Assembly (NCBI GenBank): GCA_963662155.1
Contig: OY759262.1
Location: forward strand, 53,647,285 to 53,711,284
DNA: 64,000 nt
From: Lamellibrachia columna
Lineage: Eukaryota; Annelida; Polychaeta; Sabellida; Siboglinidae
Direction: 5' to 3'
A program made the translations under genes and the position numbers. Positions within the stretch are counted from its first letter, which is position 1, and each line of letters starts with the position of its first letter. Of this stretch, positions 47,213 through 59,335 are shown piece by piece. Under the pieces are notes generated by a model, which made no database searches, had not been told where the DNA came from, and worked only from the letters and a program-made list of their open reading frames with translations.

Positions 47213-48140
47213 AATCTCATAAAAAATTAATGGGTCTTCTCAAAATAAGTTAAAGGTTCATCACAAAATATGTAAGAAGTAACTAGCTGATCGTCTCAAC
47301 AAATTAAAAGATCATATAACAAATTATCTTGAAAAGTGTCTTCTCAAAAAATATTTTTTTTAACTATATGAAGTGACTGCTTCATTTCATATCGATCAGC
47401 TAGAAACGTTTTTTAATGATCCTCCTATTTTAATGATCCTTTAATTAGTTTGGGAAGACACCATTATTTTATGAAATGATCCCTTAATTTATTGAGACGA
47501 TCAGCTGGTTCATTTATATTGACTAGTTATGCTTTTTATATGATCCCTGAACTTTTTGGAGAATACACTTATTTTTTGAGATGATCCATTAATTTGTTGA
47601 GACGATCAGCCTGTTAACTTGTTAAATACTTCTTACATATCTTGTGACGATCCTTTAACTTTTTTTAGAAGACTCATTCATTTTATGAGATGACCCCTTA
47701 ATTTATTTAACTTTTTTCGAGATGACCCCTTGACATGATGAGATGACCCCATAATGTTTTGAGATGATCAGCTAGTTAATCATTAAATGACCCTTAATGA
47801 GACCATTTTAAATCATCCTTTAACTTGTTATTGATAAAATCCCTTAATTTTAGTCATATTTTAGTAATACTTTGGGTGCCCTTTAATCGTTTAGATGAAC
47901 ATTTTAGTTGACTGAAATTACCCTTAACTTATATTTTTGAGATATCCCCTTAATTGTTACAGCTGGTCCCTTATTTTATTATTTTTGCGGTTAAACTTAA
48001 GTTTATAGTATCATATCACATTGCATTTTGAGATTTCCCCTAACTTGTTTGACATGACCACTTAATTTGATCAAATGATGATAAGTTATTAAGCATTTTT
48101 AATGATCCATTAAATAATTGTTTGAGATTATCCCTTATAA
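47213..48140. repeat. AT-rich array of ATGATCCCTTAATTT / GACGATCAGCT motifs with inverted arms
   Basis: Words of the type GAGATGATCCCTTAATTTG and GAGACGATCAGCTGGTT recur irregularly about every 25-60 bp on plus. The left end (47,213-47,320) carries the same text in inverted orientation, so 47,213-47,320 and about 47,570-47,690 form a long imperfect inverted repeat. I recognise no element family. Confidence 0.7.
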
Positions 48141-48164
48141 GGGTGAACATGAAGATGGTGATGA

Positions 48165-48445
48165 CGATGAGGAGGAGGAGGAGTAGGATGAGGCTGAATG
48201 TGTCATTGTCTTCGTCCTCATAATCGTAATGATGATCACCCTCATTGTCATTTATCATCATCATTATAATCTTCGTCATAATCATTATCACCGTCATAAT
48301 CATCATCATCATCATTATCATATTCATTAATATCGCCCCTTAATTGTCATCACCATCATAATCTTTTATCACCCTAATCATCACCTTCTACATCATCATT
48401 ATTAACATCCTCATCATCATCATCATCTTAGTGATTATCATCATC
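48165..48445. repeat. Degenerate (ATC)n/(ATG)n trinucleotide tract
   Basis: Interrupted ATCATC, ATCATT and ATCGTC units. The Met/Ile-rich minus-strand frame here is an artefact. Confidence 0.85.
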
Positions 48446-48454
48446 ATTTGTATT

Positions 48455-48593
48455 ACATGACTGGTCGATTTATTACATTACCGGTCGATTATTAAATTAC
48501 CTGTCGATTATTACATTACCGGTCGATTTATTACATTACTGGTCGATTATTACATTACCGGTCGATTATTACATTACTGGTTGTAACACTCGT
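48455..48593. repeat. ~19-bp minisatellite GGTCGATTATTACATTACC, ~7 units
   Basis: Units of 19 or 20 bp with a few substitutions. No coding content. Confidence 0.9.
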
Positions 48594-48969
48594 TCAGTTT
48601 GTGTGGCCCTAACTTACTCCCACTGCTGCAGCGTTATATATAGTACACTCACCCGTCATTCATGAAAATGCAGCAATTAGCTCGCATTCGATTGGATAAA
48701 TTAAGAGTCTTTCCCACGTGCTATTATTCAAATAATTTAGTACGAAGTTGACATTATGTCAGTGTATTCGTGCATATGTAATCACGTTGTTATACTGCGA
48801 CGACATTGATATGAAATATATTATGAAAGTACTAATGGACTGTTATATGTTTAATTAAAACGCTGAAATGATGGTGTAGACATGGTGTTATCATACACTT
48901 CCGATTAAGGGGTTGTCAATCCGCGATATCGTCAAACAGGGATATGAGAGGAAATCATAGGCCGTGTCT

Positions 48970-49740
48970 GTGTCGTGAAAAAGCCTGATAAGGGAGTGTG
49001 GACAACCCCAAAGAAAATATGGTGTGGCTGAACATTGGAAATCAGACACACATGAACATTATTCTTCCCCATTAATTCACCTCACCCTACGATTCCTCTT
49101 CTTTTACATAACCAACGGTTTCTAGGTTGGACGACACGACTTCAATCCACCATTGTACAGTCACGGTGGTACATAGTTAGGTGTGATGCCACATCAAGTG
49201 GACATTTTAAGATTACGCTGGTAGTTGTGGAACGTTGTTGGCAATAACTCGGACACTAAAATCCGAACGAGGGCGGTCGTACTATGTTTTTTTTTTGGTT
49301 TGTCGACATTCCCTCGCCAGCTTGTTCAAGACACAACCAACTGCTTATTTGTTCGCATATCAGCTTATCAGGATGTGGCGACCTCATATTTGAAGGTGCA
49401 GTGATCACGGCACGTTTACGGGGTAAAAAGCTGCTTTGGCTTACCCATTATATACGAAATTTTTTGGCAAACCACTGTATTGAGCTGGTGCCAATTATTA
49501 AATGCGTTGTGCATTTCTATTCAACAATGTCTTATTAGACATGTACCGTTTTCCCCATTTATGTGTGGGATATTAATTTCAGTGTCCGGCGGGTGTACTC
49601 GATACCACGCTGCAGCAGTTCGAATTTGTTCCAACTGCGTGAAAGGAACGAGCTGGCAAGTAAACACAGACAAACAAGACGTGGATTTTCGTTTTTTGGC
49701 CGATAGAACGTATCATGTCAATGTCGACGTCTAGTTAGGT
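48970..49740. repeat. Dispersed repeat, copy 2 (partner at 45,600-46,200 and 46,665-46,770)
   Basis: Colinear with 45,600-46,200. The final part (49,580-49,735) matches 46,665-46,770, so the second locus lacks the inverted repeat that separates these blocks in the first. Confidence 0.65.
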
Positions 49741-49879
49741 TTATGACATAGCATCCAGTAGTTTGGTTTGCACTACTTGGAATAATATTGCAGTATACGA
49801 ATCGATGCAAACACGCTCATTTCGACGACTAAAAAACGCATCAGTCGCATAACATTGCGTGACACAATGTTTTTTTTTT

Positions 49880-50195
49880 ACAAGCACGTTAGGGGAGCAT
49901 ACTGGAATAATGTATTACAACGAAATAAGCTTTGTCTGAGAAAAGTTTGTTTTCTTTAAACAGTGTCATATAATGGATGGGGTGCGGATGGTGGAGGGCC
50001 GAATACTTCAGAAAACAGATGCGACGAGACAGCCAGACCCTAGGAAAAAGGACATACTGCAAGTGGTACGAGACTAAGGCGTAGAGGGGGATGTGAGGAA
50101 CGCGGAGGAGGATGACAAGTGAAAAGCTATAACAGCTGAGGCAGTGCAACACTACATGTACTCGCCTCGTTAATTTATAAATTGAGCATCGAGTA
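49880..50195 (+). mobile_element. Repeat family R1, copy 1, probable LINE 3' end
   Basis: It shares blocks with 51,470-51,790 and 52,020-52,200 (GATGTGAGGAACGCGGAGGA, then GCAGTGCAACACTACATGTA). In one frame it reads DVRNAEEDDK and then VQHYMY, resembling the C-terminal tail of LINE ORF2 proteins. The family call is tentative. Confidence 0.4.
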
Positions 50196-50384
50196 ACAAC
50201 ATAATGTAGCTAATTCTATCATATATAACGAAGTCCCCAGTAGAGAACGTTGTCTTCGCGGAACATGTCTAGTTATCGCATACATATGGATTATCATTGG
50301 TTTTTTTTATGGAGATTGGTTTGATTTGTAAGTATCGTGACTGTACTGTGCGTATGTGCTTGTGTGTTTATGCGTATGGTATGT

Positions 50385-50440
50385 GTGTGTGTGTGCGTGT
50401 GCGTGTGCGTGTGCGTGTGCGTGTGCGTGTGCGTGTGCGT
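50385..50440. repeat. (GTGTGC)n microsatellite
   Basis: About nine GTGTGC units after a short GT run. Confidence 0.9.
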
Positions 50441-50599
50441 GAGTGCGGGCCTGCCTGCGCCTATATGTGGGCGTGTGCATGTGTGTGGTACCTTCCAACA
50501 ACGTTCGATGTATGCTCAAGGAGTAGATAAAGCAAATTACCACTGACTATGTAAACGCAATCAGTCACTGAAGATAAGTTAAAAACCGACATGTACGCT

Positions 50600-50700
50600 G
50601 TCCTATATAGATGACTTGCACATATTCACGCTGCTAGCGGTTATACAATCCGTAGATAATTTGTTTCCTTTATTTACTGTCCTCCAGATATCCAATCTAC
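50600..50700 (-). mobile_element. Weak CR1-like LINE 3'-end remnant
   Basis: The plus-strand text ATATTCACGCTGCTAGCGGT followed by AATTTG matches the region around 40,990-41,030 of the CR1-like tail with many changes. It is very short and decayed. Confidence 0.35.
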
Positions 50701-50744
50701 ACTGATCCTTTACTAACTTTACCTCATGTCCTCTATATACATAT

Positions 50745-51500
50745 ATGTTATAGTGATATTTAGCTTGCAAGTTTGCTTACGTATGACGCACTTAACATGG
50801 TTGATAAAAGGTGCTTGGAATTACTTGACGTACTCGAAGCAGACAACCGCTGAGAACAAAACAAAAACTCTTCGAAATAGGCGTCTTTCTCAAGTTGTCA
50901 GACATCAGTTTTTGTCTTTACAAAGTGTGATGTAAGGGATGATGTGCAGATTGTGGAGGGCAGACTACCTAAGAAAACCGACATGAAGCCTGTCCTATGT
51001 AGTTGGCTTGTGCATTATAATTTCGATAAGCAGAAACCCATGAGCCATATGTATGCATAGTTACATATATGTATATAGTGATATTTGGTTTGCAAGTTTG
51101 CTTACGTATGACGCACTTAATATGGGTGATAAAAGTCGCTTGGACTAACTTGAAGTACTCACAGCAGAACACCGCGGATATAGATCCAACAAACAATACC
51201 CAGTGCCTAATAAAACAGCACACATGTTTGTTGGGTCATATAAATGTAAAATGAATTTGGCCTTATTATTGTAATGATATAATGATATGACGATGTTAAT
51301 AGTATATGAATGCATACATTGCGCATTGCATTGTTTGTATTTTATAATTTCGACGAGTAGAAATTCATCAGCCATATAACATTGTGTGACACAAGCATAT
51401 ACATAAATGTTGTAGTGATATTTATTCCGCATGGTTGATAAGGCGCTTGGATATTACTTGATGTACTCGAAGCTTTTTGCAAGCACGTTATTGGGAACGT
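50745..51500. repeat. Repeat family R2, three copies
   Basis: A block containing AGTGATATTT, then GCAAGTTTGCTTACGTATGA and CGCACTTAA occurs at 50,747-50,860 and 51,069-51,185. A shorter form (AGTGATATTT, then CATGGTTGATAAGGCGCTTG) lies at 51,405-51,475. A fourth relative lies at 46,905-47,020. Spacing is about 325 bp. No coding motif seen. Confidence 0.7.
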
Positions 51501-51790
51501 AGCCTTAGAATTGAGTACAACGAACTAGGCGTCTCTTTCGAGTTGACAGACAACAAGTTGTTTTTAAACGTGTTACGTAGTGGATGGTGTGCTGATGGAC
51601 CGGCTACATAAGAACACAAATGTGATACAATAGCCAGGCAATAGGAAAGGGGGCAGACCGTAAGTGAGATGGGAGGTATGTGTAAAGAGGGATGTGAGAA
51701 TTGCGAAGGATTACTATAAGTGGAGGAATAAGGTTGTTAGGGGAAGTGGAAAGGGATAATAGCTGCGGCTGTGCAACACTACATGTACTA
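51470..51790 (+). mobile_element. Repeat family R1, copy 2, probable LINE 3' end
   Basis: Same family as 49,880-50,195; it ends with CAACACTACATGTACTAGCC directly before a TG microsatellite. Confidence 0.4.
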
Positions 51791-51791
51791 G

Positions 51792-51794
<3 letters not shown>

Positions 51795-51881
<87 letters not shown>

Positions 51882-51945
51882 CGTGCGTGCGTGTGTGTGT
51901 GTGCGCGCGCGCGTGTGTGTGTGCGTGTGTGGGGGGTGGGTGGGT
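51795..51945. repeat. (GT)n/(GTGC)n/(GGGT)n microsatellite
   Basis: Compound tract with several unit types. Overlapping Cys/Val frames are artefacts. Confidence 0.95.
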
Positions 51946-52019
51946 GTACGGGTGCCTGTGCGTGTACACAAATACAAAAAACATCGGAAATGCTATAAAA
52001 CAGCCAGCTTGTAGAAAAA

Positions 52020-52205
52020 GAGAGATCCCTTAAAAGATATGGGAGGACAGCCTAAAGAGGAATGTAAGGAAAGCGGAGGAGGATGATAAGTGGAGGGAGA
52101 ATGCTTTTAGGGAGAAAAGGGATAACAGTTGAAGCAGTGCAGCAATACATGTACTAGCCTTAACTATTTACGAAAGGAGCATCAAGCAGGAGCACAATAT
52201 AGCAC
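52020..52205 (+). mobile_element. Repeat family R1, copy 3
   Basis: It shares GGAGGACAGCCTAAAGAGGA-type text and a GCAATACATGTACTAGCCTT ending with copies 1 and 2. Confidence 0.4.
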
Positions 52206-52369
52206 ATCCTAAGATTGTCACACATAACAATGGAGAAAAGTTTGTGCGTGCAGTATAAATGTGTACCGTCGTGTAGGTTTGTACACAGGTTTTAAAAACA
52301 ACGAACCATTCTGCGATTAATTAATCTGTGATGAATATCACGGCATCAGCTATAACATTTGAGTTTGTT

Positions 52370-52725
52370 TCTCTAGATTACAGTAACTATGTTTATCTAA
52401 CTGTGTACTGGAGTTGTAGTGACAATGCATTATAGCTACGTATTGTTGATACAGAGATTATGTTGTATTCTAGCTGTGTACTGAAAGTGTAGTAACTATG
52501 TATTCTAGCTGTGTGCTGGGGGTATGTATTACGTGTACTATAGTTGTAGTGACTATGTATTATAGCTGTGTACTGGGGATACAGTGACTACTTTTTTCTA
52601 GCTGTGTACAGAGGGTGTAGTGGCTGTTTAATCTATATTTCATATGTGTACTGGAGTTTTAGTGACTATGTAGTATAGACCTGTACTAGGGATACAGTGA
52701 CTCTTTTGTATTCTACTGACTCAAC
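52370..52725. repeat. Degenerate ~50-bp minisatellite
   Basis: Words TAGCTGTGTACTGGGG and AGTGACTATGTATT recur about seven times with variable spacing. Confidence 0.65.
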
Positions 52726-52917
52726 CGTTCACAATCAGAGACGCAACAAACAAAAACGCGAGCTGCCAATGACGTCAAACAAGTACACAGTGCCTAAAGA
52801 AACATAATACATGCTTGTTGAGTCACAGAAAGGAATACATTATTACAAAGAAATAGGTGTCTCTCTCAAGTTTTCAGAAAACACAGTTTTTTTCCGCACG
52901 GAAAGGGGCTGACTGCA

Positions 52918-53000
52918 TTGTTTGCATGCGTGCGTGTGCGTGTGCGTGTGCGTGTGCGTGTGCGTGTGCGTGTGCGCGTGCGCGTGCGCGTGCGCGTGCG
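52918..53000. repeat. (GTGTGC)n and (GTGCGC)n microsatellite running into the gap
   Basis: Six-base units continue up to the first N. The gap almost certainly hides more of this tract. Confidence 0.95.
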
Positions 53001-53200
53001 NNNNNNNNNNNNNNNNNNNNNNNNNNNNNNNNNNNNNNNNNNNNNNNNNNNNNNNNNNNNNNNNNNNNNNNNNNNNNNNNNNNNNNNNNNNNNNNNNNNN
53101 NNNNNNNNNNNNNNNNNNNNNNNNNNNNNNNNNNNNNNNNNNNNNNNNNNNNNNNNNNNNNNNNNNNNNNNNNNNNNNNNNNNNNNNNNNNNNNNNNNNN
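53001..53200. other. Assembly gap, exactly 200 N
   Basis: A round 200-base run of N is a scaffolding placeholder, so the true length is unknown. Open frames drawn across it are meaningless. Confidence 0.99.
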
Positions 53201-53689
53201 ATGTCCTTTAATGTGTTTTGCAGTATGGAAAGTTTGTGGAATGTGCACAAGATGGCGTACTTTTGTTAGTTTCGTCTTAAGAATTGAATTATATCTTTAG
53301 ATATAGTGTATAGTGTAAATAGCCTTGTGCTACACGCAGGGTTCCGCAACCGTTATTACTTATGCGCCATATATTGTCCAGCTATCTCTCTACCAGCCAA
53401 AGCGTTTAAGTTAGGTACTCAGATGTAGTGTGTTTTATGCTCGCTTGAACATAATCAGTTAATGCGAAGGTTGATTGTTTATAATTTTGGATAATCGATT
53501 TAGTTAACCTTGTTAGCACACATGACCAGGTCGACTGTTCAGATTGCGATAATAGGTATCCAATTTCTTTGGGCATAACTCCTATAGTAAACAGCATTTT
53601 TTAGTGATATAAAATGCCAGACAACGGTTTTGGGTCAGGAGGAATCAAATCAGATATATATATGCTAATTAACGCCCATGCTGTATGAA

Positions 53690-53860
53690 AGTTGTGTGAA
53701 TATGTTTAAAAACAAAAGACACATCTCAGGAGGGCGGGTTACACATAAATAAAAAATTTTTTAGACTCACGATAAGCCAATGGCTTCTTTGTCGACTTGC
53801 CACCTGGGCGTTTGCCTTGGATGGCAATCTGGCTAAATCTTGTTAAAATAAATAAAACGG
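53690..53860 (+). mobile_element. CR1-like LINE 3' end, plus strand
   Basis: Bases 53,698-53,740 read MFKNKRHISGGRVTHK and stop. The tail GATAAGCCAATGGCTTCTTT (53,772) through TGGCTAAATCTTGTTAA matches the tail at 40,850-40,905 in the opposite orientation. Confidence 0.65.
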
Positions 53861-55610
53861 TTTGCATTGAACTATACATCTGCATGAACAATCGTTTATG
53901 GTGATGTGGATTGTAAAATACAACTGCTTGGAAAATATGTCAATTGTCATTAGATATTGATTTTCAATCACTGAAAGGAAATTTGCTACCACGAAAATCT
54001 GACATATTTGATCTGGTATATCTCCTTCTAATTAATATTCTTTCATTGGTTTTAAATGCTAGACCACGTTTTGGAGACATATTGAATATATTTAAAAGAA
54101 GTACAGTCTGATTGTATGATGACCTTGTTTGCATATTTTAAAGATGGCTCACGTTTTGTTAACAAAATAGAACATGTTCGATTATTGGTCAACCATAGAG
54201 AAACACAATAGAGACATACATACAAATATACGGGCGCATATTAAAACCAATTAGAACAGTACACTGTTTTGCATTTGACTAGAAACCTGTTTTGCGGAAA
54301 CCATAAGAAAATCCTTCAAGGGCTTGACCGAAAACCTGCATTTATGTATGTTTCTCTGTATGATTCATCAGTGAGAATCCTGATTCACCCGAACATGAAC
54401 TGCGGGAAATAATACAAACATTCTGCGTTGCCGGAAATCGGACAAGCACTTTCGTAGGCAACAACAAGGGTTTTATTTCTTTGCGTGAAACTGCTCTTTT
54501 TAGCCCAGTACAATTTTGAAATCAGTTATATTATACTGCAAAACAGTTCTGATAACTTCAAAATTAATAATTGCGACAATTTCCGTCATGCTGAGCGGAA
54601 AACGGACTTACAAGAAGTAGCGCATGTAATCCACACCAGTCGGCGAATGGATCACTGAAAGGCGGTTCCTATGCTGTCCAGCACACTAACACCTGCTTGG
54701 CGTCTCCGATACGCGTGTCGTCTTCGCCACTTGGAGCCTAATAAATTATAATATATCTGATGAATTTATAATATGCAGAACATTGCCGCTCTTTTCATGA
54801 AAGTAATTCCGCATTAGCGATTTTGTGAAAGCCAACTGAGTCGACACTTTCTATTTCATGTGTTTTACGCTATCTAGTTTCTAGAGTAGACTATATAATG
54901 GTATGTAGTTATGTGACCGAGTATTCGAGTGTTTTTATTTGCGTTTTTTCACGCAAACATTTGACAAAAACAAAATCAGCAAATCAAACTGTCCAGCCAC
55001 CTGAAAACCGTCCGTGGCTTTGCAAATTGGCACGCAGACAAGAATTCGGATTTGGATCCGCAGAATTTTGTCCGGGCCCGGTCGAAAATAATGCTACAGT
55101 TTTCCGTATTTGCATATATGAGCTAGCATGTCCTAATGATTACCACATATATGTTTGATGTTTCGGCAAATGATTTATTAAACGACACAGCCAAAAGCAG
55201 GTGTTCCAAGTTCTGTTATTACAAACTTGATCTATTGACGTGAAGCCTGTATCGCCGGAAGACTTATCGGGTATCACGCGATACACGACATAACTACGAT
55301 GCCAAACGGCAATATGGTGAGGCATTACGACGATAGCAGTACGCCTACGGACTCCAGTATTATGTGAAAACTGATCTATCGCGCGTAAACACAACTCTCA
55401 AGTTCGCGCGTGACACGCAATAGTTTCATGCAGCATCATCGAAATATTCACTGGTGAGTATTCTTAATAATAATATGTCAAGACGGCACGACCATACTTG
55501 CGAGAAGAGACACACTTTAGAATGATCTCAAAACACAGATGTTCGACACTACACGAAATCGATGTATTTAACTTCAGAACTGCATGATGCTTTTTAGCCG
55601 TTAACTTGTG
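53861..55610. other. Unassigned, ~1.75 kb
   Basis: No gene, RNA or repeat supported. Open frames at 54,898-55,158 and 55,140-55,394 show no recognised motif. Confidence 0.4.
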
Positions 55611-55795
55611 AAACTGTCGTGTTTGACCATGCCATTACATACTGTTCGTATTTAGCAGTCATTACACCAAACTGTCATGTTTAACCATCTCATTACCTAC
55701 CGTTCGTATTTTGCCGTCATTACACCAAAATGTCGTGTTTGACCATCCCATTACCTACCGTTCGTATTTAGCCGTCACTACACCAAACTGTATAC
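55611..55795. repeat. 58-bp tandem repeat, three copies
   Basis: Starts at 55,611, 55,669 and 55,727, with the next partial at 55,785, exactly 58 bp apart. The unit contains CTGTCGTGTTTGACCAT and TTCGTATTTAGCCGTCA. Confidence 0.92.
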
Positions 55796-55959
55796 ATGCG
55801 CTTCAAGTCTGCAACAGTTTGAACAGTGGTCGGAAAATAAACGATTTGTTTATTCATCGATGCACGACTCTTAGCGAAACAGCTGATGAACCTTCCTGAC
55901 CCTACGAAACCAATTTCGTGCTTTGAGATCGTCCATTACCACTACTTACACACTGATCC

Positions 55960-56250
55960 TATTCGAATCCTGGTTGGTGCATAAGGCCACTTAGTAACTT
56001 CATCCTGGTTGGTGCATAAGGCCACTTAGTAACTTCATCCTGGTTGGTGCATAAGGTAACTTAGTAACTTCATCCTGGTTGGTGCATAAGGCCACTTAGT
56101 AACTTCATCCTGGTTGGTGCATAAGGCAACTTAGTAACTTCATCCTGGTTAGTGCATAAGGCCACTTAGTTTCTTCGCCCTAGTTGGTGCATGAGGTCAC
56201 TTGGTAACTTCACCCTAGTTAGTGCATAAGGCCACTTGGTAACTTCCGCC
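55960..56250. repeat. 35-bp minisatellite array, forward (~8 units)
   Basis: The unit begins CCTGGTTGGTGCATAAGGCC and continues with ACTTAGTAACTTCAT. The period is exactly 35 bp at the left (55,969 to 56,004) and units diverge to the right. The same unit occurs inverted at 57,045-57,450. Confidence 0.93.
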
Positions 56251-56404
56251 AGTTCATATACTACCTAGCTGCGTTATCTGCCATCTTCCAAGAACTCCAT
56301 CCCAGTTAGTTCCTCTTTACTTCCAGAATCCTCCAAGTTGATGTTAGCCTTCATCTTTTCCGTTTCCCTTCAGAGGCCCAGGTCAGTGCAATGTTTGTGT
56401 TGTC

Positions 56405-56660
56405 CATTCTCATCTTTCCTGTATGTGGCCGATCCATCTCCATCGTCTGATCTTGATGTCGTCTAGTGGTGACATACAAGCTCTTCGTTTGACACTTTCA
56501 ATGGCCAGTGTTTGTTTAATTCCACTACCACTAATCGCATATCGCTGGTTGCGATAAGGCAGTATTCGCGGTATTACTATGTTCACCAACTCGATATCTT
56601 CATATAAGGATGCGCGAATATCTACAAAGTAACGCAGTTTCATTCTGTCCAACCATGGTC
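56405..56660 (-). mobile_element. LINE C-terminal remnant between the two 35-bp arrays
   Basis: An 80-codon minus frame includes AIESVKRRACMSPLDDIKIR and then RWRWIGHIQER. This resembles the RRxRWxGHVxR tail of LINE ORF2 proteins. It is short and the family is unclear. Confidence 0.4.
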
Positions 56661-56932
56661 TTCACTGATCTGTCGTTTGTCGCACTTTTGCTCGTTTCGT
56701 TCGGATCGCTCACCCGTGCTACTAATGTGTACTTCCTAGAAGTTCCACGTCAATGCCAGTTCAAGCGTAGCAATCTATGACGTTTCATTATGTGGCTGAA
56801 AAAGACGAATAACTGCATGATGACTACATATACACATTCCAGTACCCCATATTCCGACGCGGACTACGCGAACTGTTTTGTGGACGACGCGATTCCGTGC
56901 CTTCACACTAAATAAAGCAGATGACTTGACGC

Positions 56933-56933
<1 letters not shown>

Positions 56934-57004
<71 letters not shown>
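56934..57004. repeat. (TA)n microsatellite
   Basis: About 35 TA units, directly before the inverted 35-bp array. Confidence 0.97.
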
Positions 57005-57006
<2 letters not shown>

Positions 57007-57044
57007 TGTTCAATTTGTTGATGGTAGTGTTCTAAATGTGGAAG

Positions 57045-57450
57045 CATGGAAGTTATGCACTAACCAGTTTGAAGTTACTAAGTGTCCTTATGCACTAACC
57101 AGGTTGAAGTTATTAAGTGGCCTTATGCACCAACCAAGGTGAAATTACCAAGTGGCCTTATGCACCAACTAGGACGAAGTTACTAAGTGGCCTTATGCAC
57201 CAACTAGGGTGAAATTACCAAGTGACCTTCTGCACCAACTAGGATGAAGTTACTAAGTGGCCTTATGCACCAACTAGGATAAAGTTACTAAGTGGCCTTA
57301 TGCACCAACCAGGATGAAGTTACTAAGTGGCCTTATGCACCAACCAGGATGAAGTTACTAAGTGGCCTTATGCACCAACTAGGATGAAGTTACCAAGTGG
57401 CCTGATGCACCAACTAGGGCGAAGTTACTAAGTGGCCTAATGCACTGACC
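57045..57450. repeat. 35-bp minisatellite array, inverted (~11 units)
   Basis: Reads GAAGTTACTAAGTGGCCTTA followed by TGCACCAACCAGG, the reverse complement of the unit at 55,960-56,250, with a 35-bp period (57,091 to 57,126). Confidence 0.93.
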
Positions 57451-57459
57451 AATCATTCA

Positions 57460-58885
57460 TTTTTTTTTTGTTGGACAGCGGAAACATTTATGTTGTGCAT
57501 GACATTTTAAGTTATTTTACCGCTTAGCTTTTGTATTAATTTTAGTGCGACGTGGTTGTTTAACTGTCGTACGTTTACGTAGATCCATTTAAAAGGCTAA
57601 ACACTGCGTTATTTTAAAGAAAACAGGTAATATAAGCAACATTAGCAAAGTCTATTTGACGATTTCTATGCACCTGGTTCTTCATTAATATTATGCTATT
57701 TTTCTTTTGAACAATCTGCTTTATCAGCCCAACGTCTTTGGCCACATCCACTAACTTGAAATAGTCAACACCTTTGAGCACGTGTGATATCACCAAAAGA
57801 TTGAGCCTAGAATATGTTGTTCCAGATCTCAGACGGGTAATCGTGAGTAAGTACAATGCATATATACATAGCCAACATTAATGGGGCCTGTGTTTACACA
57901 GATGTGGAGGTTTTATTCTTTAGCACTATACAAATTAACACAATTAAATGAAATTTTAAATAGCATTATTGGGGGGAAAAAATTTGTTTCTCCAAATATA
58001 TAAATAAATGCCATTTTACCTAGTAATGAACAACATAAATCTTACTTATCATTGGTGTTGTACAACAACGCAGTTTATTGTTAATCGTCAAAATGCAAAT
58101 GCAACTTAAATAGAAAAATAGTGTAGTTTCATCGCTAGTTGGCCAATGCGTCTTGTGATCGCGGTCGAATTTGTCACCAACCTCTGCGCATGCGTAAACA
58201 TCTATCATATCACCCTTGCCACACCTTGTATTTGTGTGCGGATTATGCACATCGTTATTTCATTTGGTACATTCTTAGTCAATATTCGGACAAGAAATAC
58301 GATATAGTTAATTTTATTATGACACTTCTTACGTCTCTCAATTACACAAATGGCATGACGCAGCAAGTTGTAAACAACAATGGCGTCGCTCTTCCTATAT
58401 CACTCCGCGAACCGTCCATTTTGAATTTATAATCAAGTTGTGGCAGTGTTGATATGATAAGTTGTGCTACTCTAGTTGGGAATTGTGCTTTGTCGTAAAA
58501 ACATGACATGTTTTAATATTTGTAGTTGTTACTCTAAAGTTATTCTTGTAGCAAAGTAAAACAACTTATGACAATTTAAGCTTCAATTCACTCTGACAAC
58601 TGAGTTAAGAAATAGTGAACATTTCTCAGGATAGTTCCTGAGGAAGTTTGTAATACGCACAACCAAGTCAGCGATCAGCCTGGACGAGGGCAACTACGAA
58701 CGGCCTCGCGTATCCGATGACGTCATCCGACCAGTACGTGATTAGTACTGACGAAGTCGCCTTGATAAGACGATGAAGATGTCTAATTAATAAGGTAAAA
58801 TTGTTCTGGATATGTTAAAATAATAATTTTAACATGAGTTCAGACATTTTGAAGCGTTGATTTGACAGAATGGTGATCTCTGTTT
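57460..58885. other. Unassigned
   Basis: No supported gene. The minus frame at 57,614-57,856 (80 codons) and the plus frame at 58,139-58,432 have no recognised motif. Confidence 0.4.
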
Positions 58886-58889
58886 CCTG

Positions 58890-59335
58890 CAATGCGTTTT
58901 GTCATCACCATCATCAGAGCCGTGGACATCCTCCAGTCATCCCGAGTACCCGCCGTCTCTCATGCAATTCGCAAATTTCCGGCTGTCCATTGCCTCATTT
59001 TGTCTAATCATGCAGTCCATTTACGTCCAGGTTTGTTCTTCTCTTTGACTTCGTCTTCGATCAATGTTAATACCATTCTGTATCGTTGCCGTTTTCATTG
59101 TCCATATTTCGACAGTTTTAGCCGCTTCAGCTGTGCTAACAGTCCCTTGTCTTCAGACACGCCAACCTTTTGTTGGACCCAGACATTCGTCTTCTGTCGA
59201 CCCATCTGACTCGGAGCACACGGTGCCACTTCCACATCTCAAATGCGTCCGTCGTTTCCATAGCCCAACTTTCATAACCGTATAACGTAGCCCTCCAGAC
59301 TACCTTCTTGTCTAACTGTATATTCTGACACGGCC
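58890..59335 (-). mobile_element. LINE ORF2 C-terminal remnant
   Basis: On minus, 59,310-59,170 reads VVWRATLYGYESWAMETTDA then FEMWKWHRVLRVRWVDRR, the conserved region after the RT in several LINE clades (LYGxExW, then FEMWxWRRxLRxxWxDRR). Further decayed text continues to 58,890. Confidence 0.6.

Noticed and set aside
48455..48593. 19-bp repeats considered as a CRISPR-like array
   Set aside because: Units are directly adjacent without unique spacers and the sequence is eukaryotic.
57614..57856. 80-codon minus-strand frame
   Set aside because: No domain, signal peptide or splice sites; no support beyond length.
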